Shown here: piece by piece, positions 17,919 to 26,454 of the stretch
Layout of the letters: each line of letters begins with the position of its first letter
How positions within the stretch are numbered: position 1 is the first letter of the stretch
DNA from: Sphingomonas jinjuensis
GTDB taxonomy: Bacteria > Pseudomonadota > Alphaproteobacteria > Sphingomonadales > Sphingomonadaceae
Direction of reading: 5' to 3'
NCBI RefSeq assembly: GCF_014197105.1
Contig: NZ_JACIEV010000013.1
Span: 1-42,886 of the forward strand
Length of the DNA stretch: 42,886 nt
Translations under genes and position numbers: made by a program
The notes under the pieces: generated by a model
What the model saw: only the letters and a program-made list of their open reading frames with translations
Told to the model about the DNA's origin: nothing
Databases searched by the model: none

Positions 17919-18851
17919 TCAGAAGCCGACCTGGTCCCCGCCCTTCAGCCCGAGCATCGCACGGGCCTCGGCGGGGGTGGCGACATCGATGTCGAGCGCG
18001 TCGAGGATGGTGCGCAGCTTCGTCACCTGCTGGGCGTTGCTCGTCGCGAGTTCGCCCTTGCCGATGTACAGGCTGTCTTCGAGCCCGCAGCGTACACTGC
18101 CGCCGACCAGCGCGCATTGCGCGAGAAACTTCATCTGCGGGCGACCGACCGCGAAGGCCGACAGCAGGTAATCGTCGCCGAACAGGCGGTCGGCAGTCTG
18201 CTTGAACACCATAAAGTTCTCGAGATCGGCGCCGATCCCGCCGAGGATGCCGAAAATGCCCTGGATCAGGAACGGCGGCTTGACGAGGCCGGCGTCGACG
18301 AAGTGCTTAAGATTATAGAGGTGCCCCAGGTCGTAGCATTCGAATTCGAAGCGCGTGCCGCACCCCTGACCCAGCTCGACCATGATCCGCTCGATTAGCT
18401 CGAAGGTGTGGTTGGCGGCGAAGCGCTTGGAGCCCGCCATCAACTCGCGCTCCCATTCGTGCTGCCAGTCGAACTTGTCCGCCAACCCGAAGAAGCCGAA
18501 GTTCATTGAGCCCATATTGAGCGACGTCATCTCCGGCTTCGCGCGTAGCGGTCCCGCCAGCCGGTCTTCGGGTGTGAACCCGGGCGCGCCACCGGTCGTA
18601 ATGTTGATGATCGCGTCGGTCGCCTGCTTGATGCGCGGCAGGAACTGCATGTAGATTTCGGGATCGGGCGACGGCCGACCGTCGCGTGGATCGCGCGCGT
18701 GAAGGTGGACGATCGCCGCACCGGCCTCGATCGCGGCGATCGACTGTTCGGCGATCTCGTCCGGCGTCACCGGCAGATACGGCGACATGGTTGGGGTGTG
18801 GATCGACCCCGTCACCGCGCAGCTGATGATCGCCTTGCCCGTCTTGCGCAT
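17919..18851 (-). CDS. Beta-keto acid cleavage enzyme (BKACE, formerly DUF849)
   Basis: This 310-residue TIM-barrel enzyme condenses a beta-keto acid with acetyl-CoA to give acetoacetate and a new acyl-CoA. Zinc ligands of the family are visible: His49 and His51 in IVHLHARDPRDG and Glu258 in GLEDSLY. Also present are the NITTGGAPG phosphate-like loop and SLNMGSMNF. The length is normal. The founding member is the 3-keto-5-aminohexanoate cleavage enzyme of lysine fermentation, but the family covers many keto acids, so substrate is unknown. The start ATG follows GAGGAACG at good spacing and lies 17 bases after the MFS gene. Its position directly before hyuAB suggests the HyuAB product feeds it. 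Confidence 0.92.
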   Translation of the reverse strand: MRKTGKAIISCAVTGSIHTPTMSPYLPVTPDEIAEQSIAAIEAGAAIVHLHARDPRDGRPSPDPEIYMQFLPRIKQATDAIINITTGGAPGFTPEDRLAGPLRAKPEMTSLNMGSMNFGFFGLADKFDWQHEWERELMAGSKRFAANHTFELIERIMVELGQGCGTRFEFECYDLGHLYNLKHFVDAGLVKPPFLIQGIFGILGGIGADLENFMVFKQTADRLFGDDYLLSAFAVGRPQMKFLAQCALVGGSVRCGLEDSLYIGKGELATSNAQQVTKLRTILDALDIDVATPAEARAMLGLKGGDQVGF

Positions 18852-18868
18852 TGGTCGTTCCTCGTTCG

Positions 18869-20197
18869 TCAGATTGCGGTGGCCGCCGCGCTGGCGGCAG
18901 CAAAGGGACGGCGGCTGGCGAGTGCCAGGAGCACACCGGCGATGGCGACCGTCGCGATCACCACGGCGAGCGCCCGCGCCAGATATTGCGGCCCACCCAT
19001 CAGGTCGGTCGTGAAGCCGACTAGCGCGGGTCCGATGCCGATGCCGATCATCGTCGTCGCAGCGAGGAACAGGGCGGTGAGGATGCCCCGCAGCCGATCG
19101 GGCGCCAGCATCTGCACGCCGGCAAGCGAGGCCGGCGCGGCGAGCGTGCCGAAGAAGGTGAGAAGGCCGAACGCAACGAGCGAGACCATCAGGCTGCTGT
19201 TGGCCACGAACACCGCCAGCGCCGGCAGCACCCCGGTCAGCCCCAGCGCGATCACCGGCGCGACCGGCGCCCTGCTTCCGCGCGACTGGAACAGGTCGGT
19301 CAGCGCCCCGCCGCTGAGATGGCCCAACGGTGCCGCTACCAACGTGACCGTGCCGATCCACAACCCCGCTTGGGGTGCGGTCAGTGCGAAGAAACGGACA
19401 TAGAAGCTGGGTGTCCACGCCAGCAGCGACTGGATGGTCAGCACCGTCAGCGCCGCGGCGCCGGTGTGCAGCAGGAAGGCGGCACGATGCCGGCCCAAAT
19501 ATGCCCAGGCATCGCGAAGGCCGGGCCGAGCGACTTCGGTCGCGGCGCGGGCGGGTTCGCGCACGCTCAACATCAGGATCGCGAGCAGCACGCCGGGCAG
19601 CGCCATCGCCAGGAACGTCCCCTGCCAGGGCGCGAAATCGCCGAACACGCCCAGCGACAGCCCGCCGCTCGCGGTAAGCATCGCCAGCACCTGACCTCCG
19701 CCGATCAGCGCTGCGCTCTTCCCCAGCGACGCGCCGGTCGTGAACAGCGACACCGCACGACCCAGCTGCGAGCGTGGGAAATAGCCGGCCATCAGCGACA
19801 TCGCCGCAGGCACCAGCGCCGCTTCGCCGAAACCGACGAGGACGCGCGCACCGAATAGCGTCCAGAACGACGTCGCGAACCCGCACAGGGCGGTCGCCAG
19901 GCTCCACACCAGAATGCCGCCGATGATGAGGTTGCGCCGGTGGATGCGATCGGCAAGCTGCCCGAGCGGGACGGCGGCGAGCGTGTAGAGGATGACGAAG
20001 CTCGTTCCCTGCAACAGCCCGAGCTGCGCATCGTTCACGCCGAGGCTCGCTTTAAGCGGCTCGAGCACCAGGCTCATGACGAAGCGGTCAATGAACGACA
20101 CCAGATGCCCCGCGGCGAGCAGCACCGCCACGTACCAGGCATAGCCGGTGGCGCGTGTCGGCGCCGCGATCGAGGGCATCGCCATGCTCGCCATCAT
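18869..20197 (-). CDS. MFS transporter
   Basis: This 442-residue protein has about 12 hydrophobic segments in two halves. The loop between segments 2 and 3 carries GQLADRIHRR, the MFS A-motif, and TM1 has FIDRFVMSLV, typical of the Spinster-like or hexuronate-like MFS branch found in sphingomonads. It sits in the inner membrane and should import the operon's substrate after passage through the outer-membrane receptor, or export a product. The ATG at 20197 overlaps the SDR stop (ATGA). The second ATG, one codon later, is an alternative. Confidence 0.9.
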   Translation of the reverse strand: MMASMAMPSIAAPTRATGYAWYVAVLLAAGHLVSFIDRFVMSLVLEPLKASLGVNDAQLGLLQGTSFVILYTLAAVPLGQLADRIHRRNLIIGGILVWSLATALCGFATSFWTLFGARVLVGFGEAALVPAAMSLMAGYFPRSQLGRAVSLFTTGASLGKSAALIGGGQVLAMLTASGGLSLGVFGDFAPWQGTFLAMALPGVLLAILMLSVREPARAATEVARPGLRDAWAYLGRHRAAFLLHTGAAALTVLTIQSLLAWTPSFYVRFFALTAPQAGLWIGTVTLVAAPLGHLSGGALTDLFQSRGSRAPVAPVIALGLTGVLPALAVFVANSSLMVSLVAFGLLTFFGTLAAPASLAGVQMLAPDRLRGILTALFLAATTMIGIGIGPALVGFTTDLMGGPQYLARALAVVIATVAIAGVLLALASRRPFAAASAAATAI

Positions 20198-20964
20198 CCC
20201 ACCGCCGCCGCGAAACCCTCGTCGGCCAGCCAGGTCGCGCCATAGACGGGGCGCGCCGCTTCCGAGAGCAGGAACAGGATGATGCCGGCCATGTCCGAAA
20301 CATCGCTGAACACGTCCGGGCTCGGCGTCATCGCGCGCATCGCGTCGACCATCGCGGTGTCGGCGCGCACCGCGGCGTTCATCGGTGTCGCCGTATTGCC
20401 CGGCGCGACCGCATTGACCGCGATGCCCTCGGCGGCGAGCTCGGCCCCCATGACGCGCGTCATCATCGCGACCGCGGCCTTGCTGGCACAATAGAGCGCC
20501 ATGCCCTTCACGCCGACGACACCGGCGACCGACGACAGGTTGACGATCCGCCCCCCGCCACGCCGCCGCATCGACGGGACGACGGCGCTGGCGACGTTCC
20601 ACGGACCGGCAATGTTGATGTCCAGGAGTTGCGCGGCATCGGTCGGTGCGGTCGCCGCGACCGGCGTGCCGTAGAAGACGCCCGCCGCGTTGACGAGAAG
20701 ATCGATGCCACCGAACGCGCGCTCGACATCGGCGACGAGCCGCTCGCACGCGGTCGCTTCGCGGACGTCGGTGACGAAGCCCTTCGCCTCGCCCCCGGCT
20801 TCACCGATCGCAGCCGCCACGGCCTCCGCCTTGGCAAGGCTGCTGCTGGCGACGACCGCCACCCGCGCGCCCTCCGCCGCGAGAAGCTCGGCGACGCGCT
20901 GCCCAATCCCGGAGCTGCCGCCGGTGACCAGCGCGACCTTGCCGGCGAAACGACCCGCGGTCAT
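20194..20964 (-). CDS. Short-chain dehydrogenase/reductase
   Basis: This 256-residue classical SDR has TGGSSGIG at residues 14-21, a VASSS segment at the end of beta-2 where an acidic residue is absent (suggesting NADP preference), NAAGV, the catalytic Ser in NLSSVAG and YCASK. It is distinct from the SDR at 13337-14086. Its stop overlaps the MFS start and its start overlaps the serine hydrolase stop (ATGA at each junction), so all three are translationally coupled. It may oxidise an alcohol freed by the upstream hydrolase. Confidence 0.9.
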   Translation of the reverse strand: MTAGRFAGKVALVTGGSSGIGQRVAELLAAEGARVAVVASSSLAKAEAVAAAIGEAGGEAKGFVTDVREATACERLVADVERAFGGIDLLVNAAGVFYGTPVAATAPTDAAQLLDINIAGPWNVASAVVPSMRRRGGGRIVNLSSVAGVVGVKGMALYCASKAAVAMMTRVMGAELAAEGIAVNAVAPGNTATPMNAAVRADTAMVDAMRAMTPSPDVFSDVSDMAGIILFLLSEAARPVYGATWLADEGFAAAVG

Positions 20965-22100
20965 GCGTAGGCCGCCGCGACGAGCGCTTCGCAGCGGTCA
21001 CCGACGCCGCCGCCCGCGCACATCAGTGCCGGACTGTACGAAAAGGCGATGCCATTCTCTGGATCGGCGAAGCCGATCGCGCCGCCGGCGCCCGGATGGC
21101 CGAACGCGCGCGGGTTCGTCCCCATCGGCGACATCGCCGGTTCGTTGAGGAAGAAACCGTGCGCATAGCGAAACGTCCGGTCGGTCATCGCACAGGTTCC
21201 ATGCCAGCTTTGCTCCCGCATCCGATCGACGGTGCCGGCGGACATCAGCGTCGTGCCGTCCAGCCGCCCGCCCTCCGCCAGCGCGGCGAAGATCCGCGCG
21301 ACGCTGCGTGCATTGCCGTGACCGTTGCTCGAAGGGAAAATCCGGGTCCGCGCCATTTCGTCGTTGTAATGATCCTCGACGACGGGACGGATCCGCCAGG
21401 CCCGGCCCAGCTTCGTCGAGGGGTCGCGCGTCTGGACGAAGGTATGGCTTGCGGCATTGGGCACGATGTCCGCCACCCGCGCCGGGTCCGCCCATGCCGC
21501 CCCATAGCCATAGTCGGCGCCGAGCGGTCCGGTCACTTCCTCGCGCAGGAAGCGGTCGATCATTCGCCCGTCGACGCGCCGCACCAGTTCGCCCAGCAGG
21601 TGGCCCATCGTCGCCGAGTGGTAGCCGTGATCGGTCCCCGGCTCCCAGCACGGCTCCTGCGCCTCGATCGCCGCGACGATCGTTTCCCAGTCATAGGCCG
21701 ATCCGTCGGGCGCGTGATCGAGATACAGGAGCCCCGCCTTCGCCTGGAGCAGCGTTCGTACGGTGATCCCACCCTTGCCGCCGCCGGCGAAGCCCGGCCA
21801 ATAGTCGGCGACCGGACGGTCGATATCAATCTGCCCCCGATCGACCAGCATCCAGACGCACAGCGCCGCCATGCCCTTGCCGACCGACATCATGCAGACG
21901 ATCGTATCCTCGCGCCACGGCCGGGTGCGTGCCGCATCGGCCCAGCCGCCCCACAGGTCGACCACCTTGACGCCAGCCCGGTAGAGGCACACCGCCGCGC
22001 CCAGTTCGTCGCGCGACCGGAAATTCTCCGCAAACGCCGCGGCGACCGCCGCGAAATCCGGGTCCGCGTGGCCCTGCACGGGACTGTCCAGCGTCGCCAT
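20961..22100 (-). CDS. Serine hydrolase of the class C beta-lactamase/EstB family
   Basis: This 379-residue protein has the penicillin-binding-protein fold signature: S72-x-x-K75 in MSVGKG, Tyr160 in the GYHSA loop (YxN or YxS position), and HPGAGG in the KTG position. No signal peptide is visible, so it is likely a cytoplasmic esterase or lactonase (EstB-like, including 6-aminohexanoate-dimer hydrolase relatives) rather than a periplasmic beta-lactamase. It is separated from the receptor gene by three bases. Within the operon it probably hydrolyses the imported substrate's ester, lactone or amide bond as the first cytoplasmic step. Confidence 0.88.
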   Translation of the reverse strand: MATLDSPVQGHADPDFAAVAAAFAENFRSRDELGAAVCLYRAGVKVVDLWGGWADAARTRPWREDTIVCMMSVGKGMAALCVWMLVDRGQIDIDRPVADYWPGFAGGGKGGITVRTLLQAKAGLLYLDHAPDGSAYDWETIVAAIEAQEPCWEPGTDHGYHSATMGHLLGELVRRVDGRMIDRFLREEVTGPLGADYGYGAAWADPARVADIVPNAASHTFVQTRDPSTKLGRAWRIRPVVEDHYNDEMARTRIFPSSNGHGNARSVARIFAALAEGGRLDGTTLMSAGTVDRMREQSWHGTCAMTDRTFRYAHGFFLNEPAMSPMGTNPRAFGHPGAGGAIGFADPENGIAFSYSPALMCAGGGVGDRCEALVAAAYA

Positions 22101-22103
22101 CGG

Positions 22104-24293
22104 TCAGTACCGCCCGATCAGGCGAATGCCGTAGGTCCGCGGCTCGCCGACCTTGCCGACCACCCCGGCCGCAAAGCTCGCGGTGCTCGTGACGTAATCG
22201 GTATCACCCAGGTTGCGGCCGAAGACGAGCACCTCGAGATGACCGCCGGGCAAGGTGTAGCCGACGCTCGCGTTGACCAGGCCATAGGGCGCCTGCTGGT
22301 CGAACCCGCCGTTCACCGGCGTAAAGAACTGGCGTGTGCGATGGCTGTACTCGCCGCGCACGAAGGCGCTGCCCCCGCCCACTGGCGCATCGACCTGCGC
22401 CCAGACCGTCTCCGCCCATTTCGGCGAGAGGTTGAGGCGACGTCCCGAGGCGTCGAAGGGGATATTCCCCGCCGCCAGCGCCGACGGGTAGTTGGCGTAG
22501 CGGGCATCGAGATAGGCAAGATTGCCGCCCAGCTGCAGCCACGACGCCGGCCGCAACACACCTTCCAGCTCGACGCCGTCCACCTTGGCGTCTGACGCAT
22601 TAGTGATGTCGATGACGCCCGGGGTCAGAAACGACTGAACCTGCAGGTTTTCATAGTCATAGTGGAAATAGGTGGCGTTGAGCGTCAGCCGCCGGTCGAG
22701 CAGTGTCAGCTTCGCGCCGCCCTCGTAGCTCCACAGCGTTTCGGGCGCATAGCCCTGTGCGGCATTGGCGCTGGTGAGATTGAAGCCCCCCGATTTGAAG
22801 CCCTTCGTCGCCGATGCGTAGAGCAGCACACCGGACGCCGGACGCACCTCGATGCCGAACTTGGGCGTCCACGCCTCATAGACGCCCTTGCGGTTGTAGG
22901 TGCGCGGATATGTCGCCAGCGGCAGGTTGGTGACCGTGGAGAAGTTGGTCGCGACTTGATCGAAGCGCTTCTCTTCGTGGGTGTAGCGGATGCCTGCGGT
23001 CAGCGAGACCCAATCGGTCAGCGCATAGGTACCCTGCGCAAAACCTGCCAGCGCTTCGGTATTGACCACCGGCTTGAAATTGGCGCGCAGGTTGCTCGCG
23101 AACGTCGTGACGCTCGTGTCGGGTTCGATATGCTCGTCGAAGTAGAAGGCGCCGAGGATGAACGACAGGTCGCCCGTCTTGCCGACGAGGTTCAGCTCCT
23201 GCGAAAACTGGTGCTGCTTCTCGAACTGATCCGTCCGGCGGGTGTTGAGCGTCGTCGCATCGGTATCGGTATTGGCGCGCAGGCGGCTGCCGCGATAGCC
23301 GGTCAGCGACTTCAGCAGGATGCCGCCGCCCAGGTCGTAATTGACTTCCCCCGAACCGCCCCATTGCCGCCGCTGGTTGAAGATCGGAATGTTGATGGCG
23401 ATTTTGCGATAGTCGCCGAGCACGCTGTTCGCGATCGGATCCGAAACGGGCTGCAGCAGCTTGACGTAGCCCGCGAGCGTATCGTCGGAATCGACATAGT
23501 CGCCGCGTATCAAAACCTCCAACCGCGACGTCGGGGTGAAGCGAAGCTGGCCGCGACCGCCCAGTGTGCCTTCGCCGTCATACCGCCCGCCGACCGGCCC
23601 GACGTTCTTCAGATAGCCATCCCGCCGCGACCCGATCAGCGACAGCGACACCGCGAGGTCGTCGGCGATCGGGCCGCTGACATAGCCTTCCAGCCGGGTG
23701 AAAGCGTAATTGCCATAGGTCGCTTGCACCTTGGCGGTGAAGGTGTCGCTCGGCTTGCGGCTGATGACGTTGACCGTCCCGCCGACCGAGTTGCGGCCAT
23801 AAAGCGTGCCCTGCGGCCCGCGCAGCACCTCGATCCGCTCGACGTCCAGGAAGTTGCTGAGATAGCTTGCCGGGCGCGCAAGGTAGATGCCATCGAGATG
23901 GATCGTCGACGATGGGTCCGCGCCGGCGAAGACGTTGTTCGAGCCGATGCCGCGAATGTAGATCTGCGAGAAGGCGCCGTTCTGCGTCACCTGCAGGTTG
24001 GGCGTCAGCGACGCGAGGTCGCGCACATCCTTGATGCCGGTCCGGTCTAGCGTCTCGGTGCTGAACGCGGTGACGGCGAGCGGCGTGTCCTGCAGTCGCG
24101 TCGCCCCGGTGCGCGAGGCGGTGACGATGATATCGCCATCGGCGGGTGAGGCCGGCGCCGGCGGCTCCTGCGCCTCCTGCGGATCCGGCTTCACCACCGG
24201 CGCCGATGGCGCGGCGGCGGTCGTGCTCGCCTGCGCCGGGACGGCGACCATCAGGAAAGCCCCATGCACCAGAAGGTGACAGCGTCGCATCAT
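22104..24293 (-). CDS. TonB-dependent outer-membrane receptor
   Basis: This 729-residue receptor has an N-terminal signal peptide (MMRRCHLLVHGAFLMVAVPA, probable cleavage after AQA). A Pro/Ala-rich linker follows, then a plug domain with DIIVTASRTGATRLQDTPLAV, IRGIGSNN and VLRGPQGTLYGRNSVGGTVN. The large beta-barrel ends in an aromatic residue (LIGRY). It is the FecA/vitamin-B12-like type that sphingomonads use for plant polyphenols, sugars and other large substrates. It leads the operon and should import its substrate. I chose the ATG pair at 24293 because it starts the signal peptide; the longer frame would translate the promoter region. Confidence 0.93.
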   Translation of the reverse strand: MMRRCHLLVHGAFLMVAVPAQASTTAAAPSAPVVKPDPQEAQEPPAPASPADGDIIVTASRTGATRLQDTPLAVTAFSTETLDRTGIKDVRDLASLTPNLQVTQNGAFSQIYIRGIGSNNVFAGADPSSTIHLDGIYLARPASYLSNFLDVERIEVLRGPQGTLYGRNSVGGTVNVISRKPSDTFTAKVQATYGNYAFTRLEGYVSGPIADDLAVSLSLIGSRRDGYLKNVGPVGGRYDGEGTLGGRGQLRFTPTSRLEVLIRGDYVDSDDTLAGYVKLLQPVSDPIANSVLGDYRKIAINIPIFNQRRQWGGSGEVNYDLGGGILLKSLTGYRGSRLRANTDTDATTLNTRRTDQFEKQHQFSQELNLVGKTGDLSFILGAFYFDEHIEPDTSVTTFASNLRANFKPVVNTEALAGFAQGTYALTDWVSLTAGIRYTHEEKRFDQVATNFSTVTNLPLATYPRTYNRKGVYEAWTPKFGIEVRPASGVLLYASATKGFKSGGFNLTSANAAQGYAPETLWSYEGGAKLTLLDRRLTLNATYFHYDYENLQVQSFLTPGVIDITNASDAKVDGVELEGVLRPASWLQLGGNLAYLDARYANYPSALAAGNIPFDASGRRLNLSPKWAETVWAQVDAPVGGGSAFVRGEYSHRTRQFFTPVNGGFDQQAPYGLVNASVGYTLPGGHLEVLVFGRNLGDTDYVTSTASFAAGVVGKVGEPRTYGIRLIGRY

Positions 24294-24369
24294 CTCGCCC
24301 CCCAAGCCTGCCGAGTTCCCCGGCTCCTTGGCACGCAAGCAAGCACGAACGCGAAATAGGTGCAAGCGG

Positions 24370-24381
24370 ATTGTCGACAAT
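24370..24381. promoter_or_regulatory. Perfect 12-bp palindrome, probable GntR operator (site 1)
   Basis: ATTGTCGACAAT is a perfect inverted repeat in the leader of the receptor operon. It fits the TTGTnnACAA style of operator recognised by FCD-type GntR regulators, one of which is encoded just upstream. A near copy lies 52 bases away, centre to centre. Confidence 0.6.
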
Positions 24382-24410
24382 AAACACGCTAATTGCCCAA
24401 GATCGGCAAC

Positions 24411-24419
24411 TTTATAGCA
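24411..24419 (-). promoter_or_regulatory. Candidate extended -10 promoter of the catabolic operon
   Basis: On the minus strand, TGCTATAAA reads as an extended -10 element (TG, one base, TATAAA). No clear -35 hexamer is seen 17 bases upstream. Transcription would begin near 24404, placing one palindrome in the -10/-35 spacer region and the other at about +28. This arrangement fits repression by the adjacent GntR protein. Confidence 0.4.
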
Positions 24420-25184
24420 TTATTGTCGACGATGGGCGGTCTCATAAGCCGGCTCTAGCAGCGCGATGCACCAATCAGCATGATAGTGCATGATCGCCTC
24501 CGTCGACTCCGGGTCGCCAGCCAGCAGCGCGTCCGTCAGCCGCTGGTACGTGCGAACATAGGTGGCAGCGTGAGTCTCCAGATCGATCGCCGCCGCCAGC
24601 AGGCGGTTCCAATATTCGATATTCACCGATCGCAGCACCGTATCGACATAAGGGCGGTGGCCGATCGCATTGGCGATGTAGTGGAAGTCGTTCAGTGCCA
24701 AATAGAATCCTAGCCCGAGCGGCTTGGCCTTCGCCGCCAGGCGGATCGCACCCATCGCTGCCTCGATGCGTGCGGCGTTGTCGTTTTCGTGGATCCGCTT
24801 GGCGGCGGCCCGCAACCCGATCGCCGCCACCGGCGCCACCACCTCATAGATCTGCGCGAGGTCGTGCATGTTCATCGGTCGCAAGCTGGCGCCGCGATCG
24901 GGGTGCAGCTCGACCAACCCCTGTCCCGCCAGCACCGCCAGCGCCTCGCGCACCGGCGCGCGGCTCAGGCCCAGTCGCTGCGCGATGTCCGACGCGACGA
25001 TCCGGCTACCGGGATCGAGCTCGCCGCTGTCCATCGACGACATGATCGCCTCGTAGACGCGCTGGACGAGCGACGTCTTGAACTGTCCGTCGGACAACGG
25101 CTTTGGCGTCCCGAACGGCTGGACCCCACGGGTGCGCCCCACCCCTGCATTCGCCTTCACACGCGGCTCCCCGCACATTTCCAT
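24420..25184 (-). CDS. GntR-family regulator (FadR/FCD subfamily)
   Basis: This 254-residue regulator has an N-terminal winged helix-turn-helix (about 33-105) with SRIVASDIAQRLGLSRAPVREAL, the classic GntR recognition helix, and HPDRGASLRP for the wing. An all-helical FCD ligand-binding domain follows (about 110-240). The FCD metal site appears partly present (LNDFHYIANAIG and a later HYHADW). It probably represses the downstream receptor operon until a carboxylate intermediate binds. Two ATTGTCGAC-based palindromes flank that operon's promoter, one overlapping this gene's own stop codon. It lies 124 bases after the CoA-transferase gene, so it may also be the last gene of the preceding operon and link the two. 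Confidence 0.88.
   Translation of the reverse strand: MEMCGEPRVKANAGVGRTRGVQPFGTPKPLSDGQFKTSLVQRVYEAIMSSMDSGELDPGSRIVASDIAQRLGLSRAPVREALAVLAGQGLVELHPDRGASLRPMNMHDLAQIYEVVAPVAAIGLRAAAKRIHENDNAARIEAAMGAIRLAAKAKPLGLGFYLALNDFHYIANAIGHRPYVDTVLRSVNIEYWNRLLAAAIDLETHAATYVRTYQRLTDALLAGDPESTEAIMHYHADWCIALLEPAYETAHRRQ
24422..24433. promoter_or_regulatory. Near-perfect 12-bp palindrome, probable GntR operator (site 2)
   Basis: ATTGTCGACGAT matches site 1 at 11 of 12 bases. It overlaps the stop codon and last codons of gntR and the upstream side of the candidate promoter. The 52-base spacing between centres is about five helical turns, so dimers on both sites would face the same side of the DNA. Confidence 0.5.
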
Positions 25185-25308
25185 GATGCCTTGGGTCGTG
25201 CCTCACCGATCTGAAGCCGTCAAATACACCCGCCGTGGCCGTTCCCATGCGCCAATCGACGCGTTGCCGATCACCACAACAACTCGCCGCGCTCGGCTAT
25301 CGTGCCGA

Positions 25309-26448
25309 TCAATCCTCGAGCGACGGCGCGGCGAATGGTTCGGGTCCGGGCGTACGCTGAAACTTGATGGCGCGCGTTACGCCGCGATAGGAGCCCAGCG
25401 TCGGGTGGGCGATGCTACCGACGATATCCTCGGAAACGACCTGCGGGTGATCGAACATCGCCTCGATCGGGCGAACCGCCGAACTCGGCACACTATCCTC
25501 TAACAAGGCTTCCCATTCCAGCGCCGTCCGCCTCATCAGTACTGCGCGCAGCATCGGCACCAGTTCCGCCGCCGCGGCGGCTCGCTTGCGGACGCTGTCG
25601 TAGCGGGGATCGTCGGCGAGCGATGCGAGACCGATCGCCTTGCACAAGGCCGTCCAGAAACGCGGGGTGTTCGCCGACAGATAGAGATATCCGTCGGCTG
25701 TGGGGTGGAGCCCCGTGATCCCGCCCGACCGCATGTCTCGCGCGATGTCATGTGCCTCGCCTTCTGCCTGGACGACGCGCGCCGACTGCATGGCCAACGC
25801 GCTTCGAAGCAGGGAAACGCCGACATATTGCCCCTGCCCGCTCCGCTCGCGCTCATAGAGGGCGGAGGCGACCCCCGCGGCGACCAGCGCCGCGGCATAA
25901 TAGTCGACCGGCGAGCCATAGGTCAGCTCCGGCACCGGCGGCTTCCCCTGCAGCACGCACATGCCGGTCATTGCCTGGAGCACCTGATCGTATCCCGCCT
26001 TGGCGCGCAGCGGCCCCCCCTCGCCATAGCCCGACACCACGCAATAGATCAGCCGCGGGTTGATCGCCGTCAGCCGCTCGTGATCGATGCCCAGCCGCTC
26101 TGCGACGCCGGGGCGGAAGTTGTGGACGAGCACGTCCGCGTGCCCGACGAGGTCGAGCATGATGTCGCGATCGCGGTCGTTCTTGAGGTCGAGGACCATG
26201 CCCCGCTTGCTTCGGTTGACGCCCAGGAACGCCCGGTTCTCGCGCTCCAGCGTCGAGGGATAGGCACGCAAATTGTCGCCGCCCGGCGGCTCGATCTTGA
26301 TGACGTCCGCACCCTGGTCGGCCAGCAGCGAGCAGCCATAGGGGCCCGCGATATAGGCGCTGAGATCGAGCACGCCGATGCCGCTCAACGGTCCGGGTGG
26401 CCCTGTCCGATCTGGATTGGCGAACGGCGAGAAGGAGGATCGGTCCAC
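25309..26448 (-). CDS. CaiB/BaiF (class III) CoA-transferase
   Basis: This 379-residue enzyme belongs to the formyl-CoA-transferase family, which moves CoA between carboxylic acids through a covalent Asp intermediate. The N-terminal LDLSAYIAGPYGCSLLADQGADVIKIEPPGGD block is typical. NRSKRGMVLDLK follows, and the catalytic Asp is near residue 154 in AGYDQVLQAMTG. The family includes succinyl-CoA:(citra)malate, mesaconate, itaconate and hydroxymethylglutarate CoA-transferases. It starts six bases after the carboxylesterase gene. A CitE-type lyase is encoded by the divergent operon, so activation of a hydroxy-diacid followed by lyase cleavage is a reasonable guess. Confidence 0.9.
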   Translation of the reverse strand: MDRSSFSPFANPDRTGPPGPLSGIGVLDLSAYIAGPYGCSLLADQGADVIKIEPPGGDNLRAYPSTLERENRAFLGVNRSKRGMVLDLKNDRDRDIMLDLVGHADVLVHNFRPGVAERLGIDHERLTAINPRLIYCVVSGYGEGGPLRAKAGYDQVLQAMTGMCVLQGKPPVPELTYGSPVDYYAAALVAAGVASALYERERSGQGQYVGVSLLRSALAMQSARVVQAEGEAHDIARDMRSGGITGLHPTADGYLYLSANTPRFWTALCKAIGLASLADDPRYDSVRKRAAAAAELVPMLRAVLMRRTALEWEALLEDSVPSSAVRPIEAMFDHPQVVSEDIVGSIAHPTLGSYRGVTRAIKFQRTPGPEPFAAPSLED

Positions 26449-26454
26449 GGGCGG

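Noticed and set aside
20961..22100. Beta-lactam resistance gene
   Set aside because: The SxxK/Tyr/HPGAGG pattern and lack of a signal peptide fit EstB-like esterases, and the gene is embedded in a catabolic operon.
10739..24293. Acetone or acetophenone carboxylase complex
   Set aside because: Only HyuA- and HyuB-type subunits are present. The extra small subunits of known acetone and acetophenone carboxylases are absent, so I do not name the enzyme as such.
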